Shown here piece by piece: positions 42,946 to 50,813 of a stretch of 64,000 nt of DNA. Source of the DNA: Glacieibacterium sp965200405 (GTDB taxonomy: Bacteria; Pseudomonadota; Alphaproteobacteria; Sphingomonadales; Sphingomonadaceae); the NCBI RefSeq assembly GCF_965200405.1, contig NZ_OZ241356.1:2108001-2172000 (forward strand), written 5' to 3'. The notes beneath the pieces are model-generated. The model did not search any database and was not told the origin of the DNA. It worked only from the letters and a program-made list of their open reading frames with translations. Both the position numbers and the translations under genes were made by a program. Each line of letters opens with the position of its first letter. Position 1 is the stretch's first letter.

Positions 42946-44583
42946 TCAGACAGGTTCGCCGGCCAGCCTGGCCCGCTCGACACGGCTCGCCTCGGCTGTC
43001 GGAAGGCCCCGGATCGCCAAGGTGAGTAGCAGCCAGACGATCGGCGCGCCGATGTAGGTCGACAGGATCGCCAGCTTGAGATCGCCCGTCGCATCGCTCA
43101 GCAGCCCGACGAAATACGGGCCGTTACCCAGCCCGATCAGTGTCGTGCCCATGAAGAACATCGCGCCAGCCGAGCCGCGCATGCGGGGCAGCACCAGGTC
43201 CTGCATCGTCGCGGTGACGCCGCCCAGCCAGAAGGTGCCGATCAGCGACACCAGGAAATAGCAGAGATAGAAGGTCGGCAGGCTGTGCGTCGCAAAGGCG
43301 TAAAATGCGATCGGCAGCGGCAGCACCGACGCCATCAGCGTCAGCTTCAGCCGTCCGGTGCCGGAACGCAATTTCCAGGCGTCGCCGACAATGCCGCCCA
43401 TCGACGTGCCGATCCAGCCGCCCAATGCCGCGCCCAGGCCCAGCGCCACGCCAGCCTCGGCCGGCGTCGCGCCCAGCCTTCGGAAGGCATAGATGTAGAT
43501 CCAGGCGCTGACCGCATAGCTGCCGAACGAGATCAGAGTGCCCGCGCCCAGCGCCTGCAGGAACACCGGGGTTCGCCACATCAGTTCGTGCAACGGCTTG
43601 TCGCGCACCGACAAGGACTGCGACCAGCTGAACACGCCGTACAGCCCCAGCGCCATCGCCGCCCATTGGATGGCGTTCGAGGTCAAGGCGACCCCGCCGA
43701 CGTGGAACAAGGTCTTCAGTTTGGCCGGCGGCACCAGCGAGTCGGTGAAGCGCGTCATCAGCACGGCGACGCCGACTGCGATCAGCATCGCCAGCAAATT
43801 GTTGCGGACGACCGAGGCCGGGGCGCCGATGCGGCGCAGGTTGATGATGGTGAACGGCGGCAGCACGGTGCCGAGTTCGGCGGCGGTCTTGCGGAACGGG
43901 TGCGGCTCGCGCGGCCCCTTGGTCAGCAGGCCGTCGGCCAGACCACGCGGCGGCTCGCGCAACGTCATCACCAACGCCGCCAGCATCAGGCCGGGGATAC
44001 CGATGATCAGGAACGCCGCCTGCCAGCCGGCCAGTCCGAGCGGCGCGCCGCCGCCCTCGAACGCCTTGTTCCAGCCTTGCACGACGACGCCGCTGATCGC
44101 GAAGCTGAGGCCGGCACCGATGAAGATGCCGCTGGAATAGATCGACAGAGCGGTGGCGCGCTTTGCCTTGGGGAACCAGTCGCCGATCAGCGAATAGGCG
44201 GCGGGCGAGGCGCTCGCCTCGCCGATCCCGACACCGACGCGGGCGGCCGCGAGCGCGCCGAAATTGGTGGCAAAGCCCGATAGCGCAGTCATGCCCGACC
44301 AGATCGACAGGCCCAGCGCGATCGTCCACGTCCGTACCCAGGTATCCGCCAACCGTCCCAAGGCAAGCCCGAACAGTCCGTAGAACAACGCGAATACCGT
44401 GCCCGACAACAGCCCAAGCTGCCCGTCCGACAGCCCGAGGTCCTTCTGGATATACGGCCCCAGGATGGTCAGGATCGACCGGTCGATAAAATTGAAGATG
44501 TAGACGACGACCAGGACGACCAGGACGTACCAGGCATATGGCCCCCCGACGCGCTCGGTCCGTGGCGCAGGTTCCTGGCTCAA
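42946..44583 (-). CDS. MFS transporter, spinster-like
   Basis: A 545-residue carrier with about 12 predicted helices. YIFNFIDRSILTILGPYIQK followed by LGLSDGQLGLL is the opening of bacterial spinster-type MFS proteins; ALGRLADTWVRTWTIAL is the loop 2-3 motif and GVGIGEASASPAAYSLIGDW is also typical. There is a long extra loop between halves. Start assigned to TTG at 44583, preceded by GGGGAGATTGTC; an upstream frame to 44661 has no ribosome site. It forms a two-gene unit with the SDR. Substrate unknown. Confidence 0.87.
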   Translation of the reverse strand: MSQEPAPRTERVGGPYAWYVLVVLVVVYIFNFIDRSILTILGPYIQKDLGLSDGQLGLLSGTVFALFYGLFGLALGRLADTWVRTWTIALGLSIWSGMTALSGFATNFGALAAARVGVGIGEASASPAAYSLIGDWFPKAKRATALSIYSSGIFIGAGLSFAISGVVVQGWNKAFEGGGAPLGLAGWQAAFLIIGIPGLMLAALVMTLREPPRGLADGLLTKGPREPHPFRKTAAELGTVLPPFTIINLRRIGAPASVVRNNLLAMLIAVGVAVLMTRFTDSLVPPAKLKTLFHVGGVALTSNAIQWAAMALGLYGVFSWSQSLSVRDKPLHELMWRTPVFLQALGAGTLISFGSYAVSAWIYIYAFRRLGATPAEAGVALGLGAALGGWIGTSMGGIVGDAWKLRSGTGRLKLTLMASVLPLPIAFYAFATHSLPTFYLCYFLVSLIGTFWLGGVTATMQDLVLPRMRGSAGAMFFMGTTLIGLGNGPYFVGLLSDATGDLKLAILSTYIGAPIVWLLLTLAIRGLPTAEASRVERARLAGEPV

Positions 44584-44834
44584 GACAATCTCCCCGAAGC
44601 ATCGTCGAACGCGACGCTGCACCTTGGGTAACAGCGGCTTGACGTTTGGGGAACCCTCCAACCGGCCAGCAAGCTGCAGCTTGTTCGAAGCGCCGAGCCT
44701 CGGCCAAAGCCGCCGAACGCGCTCGCTGCGCAGCGCAGCTTTATGGCGATTAACGGGTGTTTTGCTGGTCTTAATGCTGTTCGTCGGATTATTTTACACC
44801 TCCCTGCCAAGACATCACCTGAAAGGTCATTCTT
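44584..44834. other. Gene-free stretch upstream of the PEP-CTERM promoter
   Basis: About 250 bases with no supported gene. The left part carries the TTG-start ribosome site of the MFS gene; the right part becomes locally AT-rich (GGATTATTTTACACC), unlike its surroundings, consistent with upstream regulatory DNA. I see no tRNA or convincing small RNA. The promoter elements follow from 44835. Confidence 0.5.
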
Positions 44835-44850
44835 TGCTGTAGTTACAGCA
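44835..44850. promoter_or_regulatory. Palindromic site upstream of the PEP-CTERM sigma-54 promoter
   Basis: TGCTGTA-GT-TACAGCA, two perfect seven-base arms around GT, ends 22 bases before the -24 box. Sigma-54 promoters need an upstream-bound activator, so this is the obvious candidate binding site. PrsR is the sigma-54 activator tied to PEP-CTERM systems, but assigning it here is inference. Confidence 0.5.
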
Positions 44851-44872
44851 CGTTAGAGGTTGGTAACTATTT

Positions 44873-44888
44873 TGGCACAGGCATTGCT
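44873..44888 (+). promoter_or_regulatory. Near-perfect sigma-54 promoter of the PEP-CTERM gene
   Basis: TGGCACAGGCATTGCT matches the sigma-54 consensus TGGCACG-N4-TTGCW except for A at position 7; GG and GC doublets are correctly spaced. Transcription would start near 44899, 35 bases before the ATG at 44934. Confidence 0.82.
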
Positions 44889-44933
44889 TAGCCGCTTGCA
44901 GCCGCGGACAGGGTTTTTTCGCGGAGAGCGTAC

Positions 44934-45584
44934 ATGGGGGAATTAATGAACAATCTTAAGATATTGGCTGTGGCAGCTGTTGCCGTGAGCAGTGCCACTA
45001 CTGCCCGAGCGGCGTTCACCGACAACTTCGATACTTTCAATGCGTCCGCCTATACCGTCAGCGGCGGTGGCGTGTTCAGCGATCCGGACGACACGCAAGC
45101 GTTCCCGACCGGCAACGCGCTTTACTTCGGTGGCGACGGGCAGCGCTCGCTGGTAGTTGCGCCGCTTGCCGTCGGCAGCAACGCATCGATCTCCTTCAAG
45201 ATCATCACCGGTAGCTATAACCGCAATTATAACTACTTCGAGGGTCAGGACGATCTCAACGAGACGGTCAACCTGTCGTATTCCAACGACGGGATCGACT
45301 GGATCAGCCTTGGTCAATACGGCCCGAGCGACATCGGTGGTATCACCACGGCCACCGACGACTGGACGACGATCAGCCTCACCGGCATCGCGGGCGGCGC
45401 ATCGACCAGCTTCCGCTTCCTGCAAATCAGCAATAGTGGCAGCTGCTGCGATAATTGGGCGGTCGATGACCTGAGCATCGGCGGCGCGGTACCTGAGCCG
45501 GCGACCTGGTCGTTGATGATCGGCGGCTTCGGCATGACCGGTGCAGCGCTGCGCCGGCGTCGCGAGACCCTCGTCACCGCGTAA
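44934..45584 (+). CDS. PEP-CTERM sorting-domain protein (PEPxxW variant)
   Basis: An exported protein of 216 residues: signal peptide (LKILAVAAVAVSSATTARA), a ~160-residue beta-rich, Asn/Ser/Gly-rich body with SYNRNYNYFEGQDD and ATDDWTTISLTG resembling surface adhesin-type modules, and a C-terminal sorting signal. The latter is VPEPATWSLMIGGFGMTGAA followed by LRRRRE: PEP motif at ~187-189, hydrophobic segment, arginine cluster. Exosortase would recognise and process this end. ATG at 44934 follows GGAGAG; ATG at 44946 is an alternative. A terminator follows. No exosortase gene is in the window. Confidence 0.9.
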   Translation: MGELMNNLKILAVAAVAVSSATTARAAFTDNFDTFNASAYTVSGGGVFSDPDDTQAFPTGNALYFGGDGQRSLVVAPLAVGSNASISFKIITGSYNRNYNYFEGQDDLNETVNLSYSNDGIDWISLGQYGPSDIGGITTATDDWTTISLTGIAGGASTSFRFLQISNSGSCCDNWAVDDLSIGGAVPEPATWSLMIGGFGMTGAALRRRRETLVTA

Positions 45585-45607
45585 CCGACGCTGACGATTG
45601 GATGTGC

Positions 45608-45636
45608 AGGCCCGGACTGCGAAGTCCGGGCCTTTC
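45608..45636 (+). terminator. Terminator after the PEP-CTERM gene
   Basis: AGGCCCGGACT-GCGA-AGTCCGGGCCT, a perfect 11-bp stem with a four-base loop, followed by TTC. It lies 24 bases after the stop codon and makes the gene a single-gene transcription unit. Confidence 0.8.
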
Positions 45637-45712
45637 GCATCCGCTCGGCTGTGGAATTGGCGTTGCGGACCGCACCCTTGTAGATGGCGCTGAACACTCG
45701 ACGGGCAGGTGC

Positions 45713-46048
45713 ATGGCGCGCAGGAATTCCAGACTCGACCCCTATGGCGACGCGCAGCGCGAGGATGAGCCCATAGCGGTCGTCGCCTGCTGGTTGTGCG
45801 GCCGACCGACCGGCAAGACGATCGTCTGGCACCATCCCGTGCCCAAGAGCCGCGGCGGCCGCGACGTGGTGCCGATGCACCCGATCTGTCAGCAAACGCT
45901 CATGGCAAATTTCACCAACTCCGAACTGCAGCGTCATGGACTGGCCGTGGAAGGACTGTTGGATAACCCCAACGTGCGCAAGTTCGTCGATTGGGTGGCG
46001 AGCAAGGAGCCCGATTTCACCGCGACGATTGCCAGGAAGCAGCGCTGA
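45713..46048 (+). CDS. HNH-type nuclease-like protein
   Basis: A 111-residue protein with CWLCGRP (first metal-binding cysteine pair), the double histidine IVWHHPVPKSRGG of the beta-beta-alpha HNH core, and MHPICQ with the third cysteine. These are the main features of HNH nucleases, and the spacing WHHxVPKSxGGxD is typical of small bacterial HNH proteins. Start at the ATG 45713; the longer frame from 45602 begins inside the terminator. It stands alone between the PEP-CTERM and clpA genes. Whether it cuts DNA is not known. Confidence 0.72.
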   Translation: MARRNSRLDPYGDAQREDEPIAVVACWLCGRPTGKTIVWHHPVPKSRGGRDVVPMHPICQQTLMANFTNSELQRHGLAVEGLLDNPNVRKFVDWVASKEPDFTATIARKQR

Positions 46049-46336
46049 CCCGAGCCTGCGCATCGTCATTTCATTTTTTACGGGCGCCCCTTCGACGTGA
46101 TGTTGCTGATCGACTGGCGGCGCAACCGCTCCGGGAAACCATCTAAGTCGACGACGCGCCAAGCGGACGGTGCTGATCGGCGAAAGGCGAGCGCTAGCCC
46201 GATTCCGGACAGGACACCGGGACTACCGGACCCGCGACACTCATCCCGTCGCACCCCCCTTGATGTTTGTGCAATGCAGGGTGACATTCAGGACTGACGC
46301 GGTGCCGCGTATCTCGGCGCCGCACGGGAGAATGAA
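46049..46336. promoter_or_regulatory. clpA upstream region: possible promoter and 5' hairpin
   Basis: A 288-base gene-free gap. TTGATG (46260-46265), 17 bases, GACATT (46283-46288) is a plausible promoter. A 9-bp hairpin, GCGGTGCCG / CGGCGCCGC with a seven-base loop, follows at 46299-46323, directly before the GGGAG ribosome site of clpA, and would form the 5' end of its mRNA. The remaining left part holds nothing I can name; in particular no clpS. Confidence 0.4.
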
Positions 46337-48727
46337 ATGCCCTCCTTTACGCGTGAACTCGAACACAGCCTCCACAACGCCCTCGCCGAGGCGAGCCGCC
46401 GTCATCATGAATATGCTACGCTGGAGCATCTGCTGCTGGCGCTGACCGCCGATGCGCATGCCGCGGCGGTGCTGAAGGCCTGCACGGTCGACATCGACGA
46501 CCTGGCGGGCAAGGTCACCAACTATCTCGATACCGAACTCGGGGCGCTCAAGGCCGACGCCTCGGTCGATCCGTCGCCGACCGCCGGTTTCCAGCGCGTC
46601 GTCCAGCGCGCCATCCTGCACGTCCAGTCGTCGGGCCGCGAGGAGGTCACCGGCGCCAACGTGCTGGTCGCGCTGTTCTCGGAGCGCGAGAGCCATGCGG
46701 TGTTCTTCCTGCAGCAGCAGGACATGACCCGCCTGGATGCGGTCAGCTTCATCAGCCATGGCATCGCCAAGTCGGGCGCTTCGGAGACCCGCGCCATCAA
46801 GGGCGCGCCGAACCCCGACAAGTCGGAAGAGGAGCCCAAGGAGCAGGGCGCCAAGCCGGGTGCCAAGGCCAATGAGTCGGCGCTGAAGCAGTTCACCGTC
46901 AACCTCAATGAAAAGGCCAAGCTGGGCAAGGTCGATCCATTGATCGGCCGCCATGCCGAGGTCGACCGGACCATCCAGATCCTGTGCCGCCGGTCCAAGA
47001 ACAACCCGCTGTATGTCGGTGATCCCGGTGTCGGCAAGACCGCGATCGCCGAGGGGCTGGCGCGCAAGATCGTCGAGGGTTCGGTCCCCGACGTGCTCAA
47101 GCCGGCGATAATCTACTCGCTCGACATGGGCTCGCTGCTGGCCGGCACGCGCTATCGGGGTGACTTCGAGGAGCGGCTGAAGAACGTCGTCAACGAGCTT
47201 GAGAAGCTGCCGCATGCGGTGCTGTTCATCGACGAGATCCACACCGTCATAGGTGCCGGTGCAACGTCGGGCGGCGCAATGGACGCGTCGAACCTGCTCA
47301 AGCCGGCTCTGTCCAGCGGTGCGATCCGCTGCATCGGCTCGACGACCTACAAGGAGTTCCGCAACCACTTCGAGAAGGACCGCGCGCTGCTGCGGCGCTT
47401 CCAGAAGATCGACGTCAACGAGCCCTCGGTCGAGGATTCGGTCAAGATCCTGATGGGCCTGCGCTCCAGCTACGAGCTGCACCACAAGCTGAAGTACACG
47501 CCCGAGGCGATCAAGGCCGCGGTCGAGCTGTCGGCGCGCTACATCAACGACCGCAAGCTGCCGGACAAGGCGATCGACGTGATCGACGAGACCGGTGCGT
47601 CGCAGATGCTGCTGCCGGAGAACCGCCGCAAGAAGGTCATCGGCGTCAAGGAGGTCGAAGCCGTCATCGCGACGATGGCGCGGATACCGCCGAAGTCGGT
47701 GTCGAGCGACGACAAGGTCACTTTGGGCACGCTGGAGGCCGACCTCAAGCGGGTAGTGTTCGGGCAGGACAAGGCGATCGAGCGTGTCGCTTCGGCGATC
47801 AAGCTCAGCCGCGCCGGCCTGCGCGAGCCGAACAAGCCGATCGGCAGCTATATGTTCAGCGGCCCGACCGGCGTTGGCAAGACCGAGGTGGCGCGCCAGC
47901 TGGCGTCGATCCTTGGCATCCCGCTGACCCGCTTCGACATGAGCGAGTACATGGAGCGGCACAGCGTCAGCCGGCTGATCGGTGCGCCGCCGGGCTATGT
48001 CGGCTTCGACCAAGGCGGCCTGCTGACCGATGCGGTCGACCAGAACCCGCACGGCGTGCTGCTGCTCGACGAGATCGAGAAGGCGCATCCCGACCTGTTC
48101 AACATCCTGTTGCAGGTCATGGATAACGGCAAGCTGACCGACCACCACGGCAAGACCGTCGATTTCAGGAACACCATCCTGATCATGACGACCAATGCCG
48201 GGGCAGCCGACATGGCGCGCGAGGGTGTCGGCTTCGGCTCGATTGCCCGCGAAGGCGAGGACGAGGAGGCGATCAAGCGGATGTTCACCCCCGAGTTCCG
48301 CAATCGTCTCGATGCGATCGTGGCGTTCGACTATCTGCCGCCGATCGTCATCCGCCGCGTCATCGACAAGTTCGTCCTCCAGCTGGAGCTGCAGCTGCAG
48401 GAGCGCGACGTCCACATCGCGCTGGACGACGATGCTAAGGACTGGCTGATCGAGCGCGGCTACGACAAGCTGTACGGCGCTCGTCCGCTCGGCCGCCTGA
48501 TCCAGGAGAAGATCAAGCAGCCGCTTGCCGAGGAGCTGCTGTTCGGCAAGCTGGTCAACGGCGGCGAGGTCCGCGTCCACGTCAAGGACGCGACACTTGC
48601 CTTCGAGATCACCTCCGGCGTGCCCAAGCCCAAAAAGGGCCGCAAGGGCAAGCCGGCGGTGGACAACGGACCGTCGACCGAGGGAGGCCCGTCGATCGAG
48701 ACCGGTGAGCCGCTGATCGACGCTTAA
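46337..48727 (+). CDS. clpA: ATP-dependent Clp protease ATP-binding subunit ClpA
   Basis: AAA+ unfoldase that feeds substrates to ClpP. The 796-residue protein has the N-terminal ClpS-binding Clp_N repeats (MPSFTRELEHSLHNALAEAS ... EHLLLALT), Walker A 1 GDPGVGKTAIAEG with Walker B LFIDEIHTVIG, Walker A 2 GPTGVGKTEVARQ with LLLDEIEKAHPDLF, and sensor GYDKLYGARPLGR. No M domain (as ClpB has), so it is ClpA. The usual adaptor gene clpS is not next to it. A strong terminator follows. Confidence 0.96.
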   Translation: MPSFTRELEHSLHNALAEASRRHHEYATLEHLLLALTADAHAAAVLKACTVDIDDLAGKVTNYLDTELGALKADASVDPSPTAGFQRVVQRAILHVQSSGREEVTGANVLVALFSERESHAVFFLQQQDMTRLDAVSFISHGIAKSGASETRAIKGAPNPDKSEEEPKEQGAKPGAKANESALKQFTVNLNEKAKLGKVDPLIGRHAEVDRTIQILCRRSKNNPLYVGDPGVGKTAIAEGLARKIVEGSVPDVLKPAIIYSLDMGSLLAGTRYRGDFEERLKNVVNELEKLPHAVLFIDEIHTVIGAGATSGGAMDASNLLKPALSSGAIRCIGSTTYKEFRNHFEKDRALLRRFQKIDVNEPSVEDSVKILMGLRSSYELHHKLKYTPEAIKAAVELSARYINDRKLPDKAIDVIDETGASQMLLPENRRKKVIGVKEVEAVIATMARIPPKSVSSDDKVTLGTLEADLKRVVFGQDKAIERVASAIKLSRAGLREPNKPIGSYMFSGPTGVGKTEVARQLASILGIPLTRFDMSEYMERHSVSRLIGAPPGYVGFDQGGLLTDAVDQNPHGVLLLDEIEKAHPDLFNILLQVMDNGKLTDHHGKTVDFRNTILIMTTNAGAADMAREGVGFGSIAREGEDEEAIKRMFTPEFRNRLDAIVAFDYLPPIVIRRVIDKFVLQLELQLQERDVHIALDDDAKDWLIERGYDKLYGARPLGRLIQEKIKQPLAEELLFGKLVNGGEVRVHVKDATLAFEITSGVPKPKKGRKGKPAVDNGPSTEGGPSIETGEPLIDA

Positions 48728-48750
48728 CGCGAAGACGCAGGACTGAAACG

Positions 48751-48784
48751 AGCCCCGTCCGGATCATCCGGGCGGGGCTTTTTC
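48751..48784 (+). terminator. Terminator of clpA
   Basis: AGCCCCG(T)CCGG-ATCAT-CCGG(G)CGGGGCT followed by TTTTT: a 12-bp stem with one mismatch and a T-run, 24 bases after the clpA stop codon. Confidence 0.92.
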
Positions 48785-48825
48785 GTGTCATGAAGTCGGG
48801 TTAAGATCGGTCAGGGAGATCACAC

Positions 48826-49458
48826 ATGGCCGGCGAGCTCGTTTTCTACACCAACCCGATGTCGCGGGGCCGCATCGTCCGCTGGATGCTGGAAGAGGTC
48901 GGCGAGCCGTACCGCACGGTGGTGCTCGACTACGACTCGATGCAATCCCCGGACTATCTGGCGATCAACCCGATGGGCAAGGTCCCGGCGATCACCCACG
49001 GCGGCGCCGTCGTCACCGAATGCGCCGCGATTTGCGCCTATCTCGCAGATGCCTTCCCCGAGGCCGGATTGATACCGCCGCCGGGGCCGAGCCGTGCCGC
49101 TTACTACCGCTGGCTGTTCTACGCCGCCGGGCCGGTCGAGGCCGCGATCACCAACAAGGCGCTCGGTGTCGAAGTGCCGGCAGAGCGAGAGAAGATGGTC
49201 GGCTACCGCAACATGGCTGCCGTCGTCGCGGCGCTCGAAGGGGCCGTCCAGTCGGGTCCATACATCTGCGGGGAGCAGTTCACCGCCGCCGACGTCTATG
49301 TCGGGTCGCAACTCATCTGGGGTATGTTGTTCGGCAGCCTGCCGAAGACGCCGGCGTTCGAAGCGTATAGCGACCGCCTGAAGTCCCGCCCCGCCGCTGC
49401 CCGCGCCCGCGAGATCGACGATGCCCTGCTACCCGAGGACAAGCGCGGCATGATGTAG
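48826..49458 (+). CDS. Glutathione S-transferase family protein
   Basis: A 210-residue GST. The thioredoxin-like N-domain has LVFYTNPMSRGRIVRWMLEE (catalytic Ser/Arg region of bacterial GSTs), the cis-proline GKVPAITHGG, and VVTECAAICAYLAD (glutathione gamma-Glu binding); the alpha-helical C-domain has FTAADVYVGSQLIW with the N-capping box. It has the usual length. It precedes the MarR operon by ~80 bases on the same strand, separated by a hairpin repeat; a shared detoxification role is possible. Confidence 0.9.
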   Translation: MAGELVFYTNPMSRGRIVRWMLEEVGEPYRTVVLDYDSMQSPDYLAINPMGKVPAITHGGAVVTECAAICAYLADAFPEAGLIPPPGPSRAAYYRWLFYAAGPVEAAITNKALGVEVPAEREKMVGYRNMAAVVAALEGAVQSGPYICGEQFTAADVYVGSQLIWGMLFGSLPKTPAFEAYSDRLKSRPAAARAREIDDALLPEDKRGMM

Positions 49459-49463
49459 TGCTT

Positions 49464-49497
49464 GCTACCCTCCCCGCGAAGGCGCAGGGAGGGTAGC
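49464..49497. repeat. Hairpin repeat between the GST and marR genes
   Basis: GCTACCCTCCC ... GGGAGGGTAGC, perfect 11-base arms around CCGCGAAGGCGCA-type loop of 12 bases. It belongs to the CCTCCC/GGGAGG repeats of this window and probably stops or protects the GST transcript. Confidence 0.65.
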
Positions 49498-49509
49498 GAC
49501 GGGATTTAC

Positions 49510-49521
49510 ATGCAATTGCAT
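49510..49521. promoter_or_regulatory. Palindromic operator in front of marR
   Basis: ATGCAATTGCAT is a perfect 12-base palindrome 19 bases upstream of the marR ATG, overlapping a likely promoter (TATAAA at 49526-49531). MarR proteins commonly bind such short AT-centred palindromes in their own promoters, so autorepression of the five-gene operon is inferred. Confidence 0.6.
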
Positions 49522-49540
49522 CTACTATAAACATCCAGCT

Positions 49541-49999
49541 ATGCCTGACGCCAAGCCCGACCCAGAGACCGAGCGCTTCACGCGCAAGGTCGGCGAGTGC
49601 GCGGCTCTCAAGCTGCGGCGCACTGCGCGGAAGGTGACGCAGATCTTCGACGAGGCGCTGGCCCCGCACGGGCTGACCATCGGCCAGCTCGGCATTCTTG
49701 CCGGGCTGCGGCGGTCGCGTGGTGTCGGCATCGCTGCGTTGGCGGAGCAGCTGTCGACCGATGCCTCTACCTTGTCTCGGTTGCTCAAGCCCTTGGCAGC
49801 CAACGGACTGCTGACTGTAGAGCCCGACCCGGATGACCGGCGTGCCAAGCTGCTGCGGCTGACCGAAGACGGTGCCGTGCGGGTCCGCGAGGCCGGGGTC
49901 GCCTGGCACGCGGCGCAGAAGCATCTTCGCGACGTGTTGGGCGAATCCCGCATCGCGGCGCTTCACTACATCCTCGACGATTCATTTTCCAAACTGTGA
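49541..49999 (+). CDS. MarR family transcriptional regulator
   Basis: A 152-residue winged-helix repressor. The DNA-binding part is GLTIGQLGILAGLRRSRGVG, IAALAEQLSTDASTLSRLLK and the wing LTVEPDPDDRRAKLLRLTED with the classic DxRxxxxxLT. Dimerisation helices lie at both ends. It heads an operon: the next gene begins 14 bases later and three further genes overlap by 1-4 bases each. The palindrome upstream is its likely operator; the ligand may be an aromatic or thiol-reactive compound. Confidence 0.92.
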   Translation: MPDAKPDPETERFTRKVGECAALKLRRTARKVTQIFDEALAPHGLTIGQLGILAGLRRSRGVGIAALAEQLSTDASTLSRLLKPLAANGLLTVEPDPDDRRAKLLRLTEDGAVRVREAGVAWHAAQKHLRDVLGESRIAALHYILDDSFSKL

Positions 50000-50013
50000 T
50001 GAAGGACCGACAA

Positions 50014-50325
50014 ATGCAGAACTTCAAACTCGCCCTGATAGGTGTAATTGCAGCAATCGTGGCAGCGCCGGCATTTGCTGCGCCGATCGACGGCAGCGCT
50101 ACCTTGGCGGCACCGGCGCGAGCGGATCGCGTCGTCAGCGAAAACGGCATCTGGCATTGCGCCGGTGATAGCTGCACCGGCACGACGCTTGCCGCGACCG
50201 GCGCTGCAGTCGCAGCGTGCACCGCCGTCGCCGCGGTCAACGGTCGGGTCAACGCCTTCGCAGTCGGCGGCATCAGCTTTGGCGAGGCCGAGCTCAAGCG
50301 CTGCAACCGGCATGTAAAGTCATGA
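50014..50325 (+). CDS. Exported CC_3452-type protein
   Basis: A 103-residue precursor with signal peptide LALIGVIAAIVAAPAFAAPI. The mature part has the spaced pattern WHCAGDSC, ATGAAVAACTAVAAVNGRVNA and FAVGGISFGEAELKRCN, which I recognise as the alphaproteobacterial CC_3452 family: four or more cysteines, a W-x-C-x-G-x-x-C motif and final CN. Function unknown. ATG at 50014 preferred since AAGGA ends seven bases before it; ATG at 49999 overlapping the marR stop is the alternative. Its stop overlaps the thioesterase ATG. Confidence 0.75.
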   Translation: MQNFKLALIGVIAAIVAAPAFAAPIDGSATLAAPARADRVVSENGIWHCAGDSCTGTTLAATGAAVAACTAVAAVNGRVNAFAVGGISFGEAELKRCNRHVKS

Positions 50326-50813
50326 CGGAAGAAGCGAGCGGACCAATGCCGCTGGAGGCGATGCAGTCCCGCTCCGGCCTCGAACTGATGCAGGCACTGG
50401 CGGCGGGTGAGATGTCCCGCCCCGGCATCGGCAAGCTGATGGATTTCAGCCTCGGCGAAGTCGAGCGGGGGCGGGTCGAGTTCGTCTCGACACCGGGCCC
50501 GCAGCACTACAATCCGCTCGGCACCGTCCACGGCGGCTTTGCGGCGACGCTGCTCGACAGCTGCATGGGCTGCGCGGTGCACACGACGCTGGCGGCGGGC
50601 ATCGGCTACACCACCATCGATATCAACGTCACCTATCTGCGGGCGATGACGGCAGCGACCGGCCCGGTGTCGGCGCGTGGCGAGGTGATCAGCTCTGGCC
50701 GCCGGGTGGCGACGGCGCGCGGCACCTTGACCGACTCCTCGGGGCGGGTGCTCGCTACGGCGACGACGTCGTGCCTGGTGTTCCCGTTGCACGAAGGGCC
50801 GAAGCGAGCATGA
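50322..50813 (+). CDS. PaaI-type hotdog thioesterase
   Basis: A 163-residue acyl-CoA thioesterase of the hotdog fold: HYNPLGTVHGGFAATLLDSC (HGG active-site motif), IDINVTYLRAM and VSARGEVISSGRRVATARGT. Such enzymes hydrolyse aryl- or hydroxyaryl-CoA esters or short acyl-CoAs. ATG lies in an ATGA overlap with the CC_3452-type gene, and its own stop overlaps the next gene the same way. Third gene of the MarR operon. Confidence 0.88.
   Translation: MTEEASGPMPLEAMQSRSGLELMQALAAGEMSRPGIGKLMDFSLGEVERGRVEFVSTPGPQHYNPLGTVHGGFAATLLDSCMGCAVHTTLAAGIGYTTIDINVTYLRAMTAATGPVSARGEVISSGRRVATARGTLTDSSGRVLATATTSCLVFPLHEGPKRA

Noticed and set aside
44624..44842. TTG-started frame of 72 codons with a hydrophobic stretch upstream of the PEP-CTERM gene
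   Set aside because: No ribosome site, spans the MFS 5' region and the palindrome, and the N-terminal half looks random; better seen as regulatory DNA.
46241..48580. Long open frame (about 780 codons) antisense to clpA
   Set aside because: Low-complexity Leu/Val/Asp/Arg composition with no motif; the other strand encodes ClpA with all AAA+ motifs.
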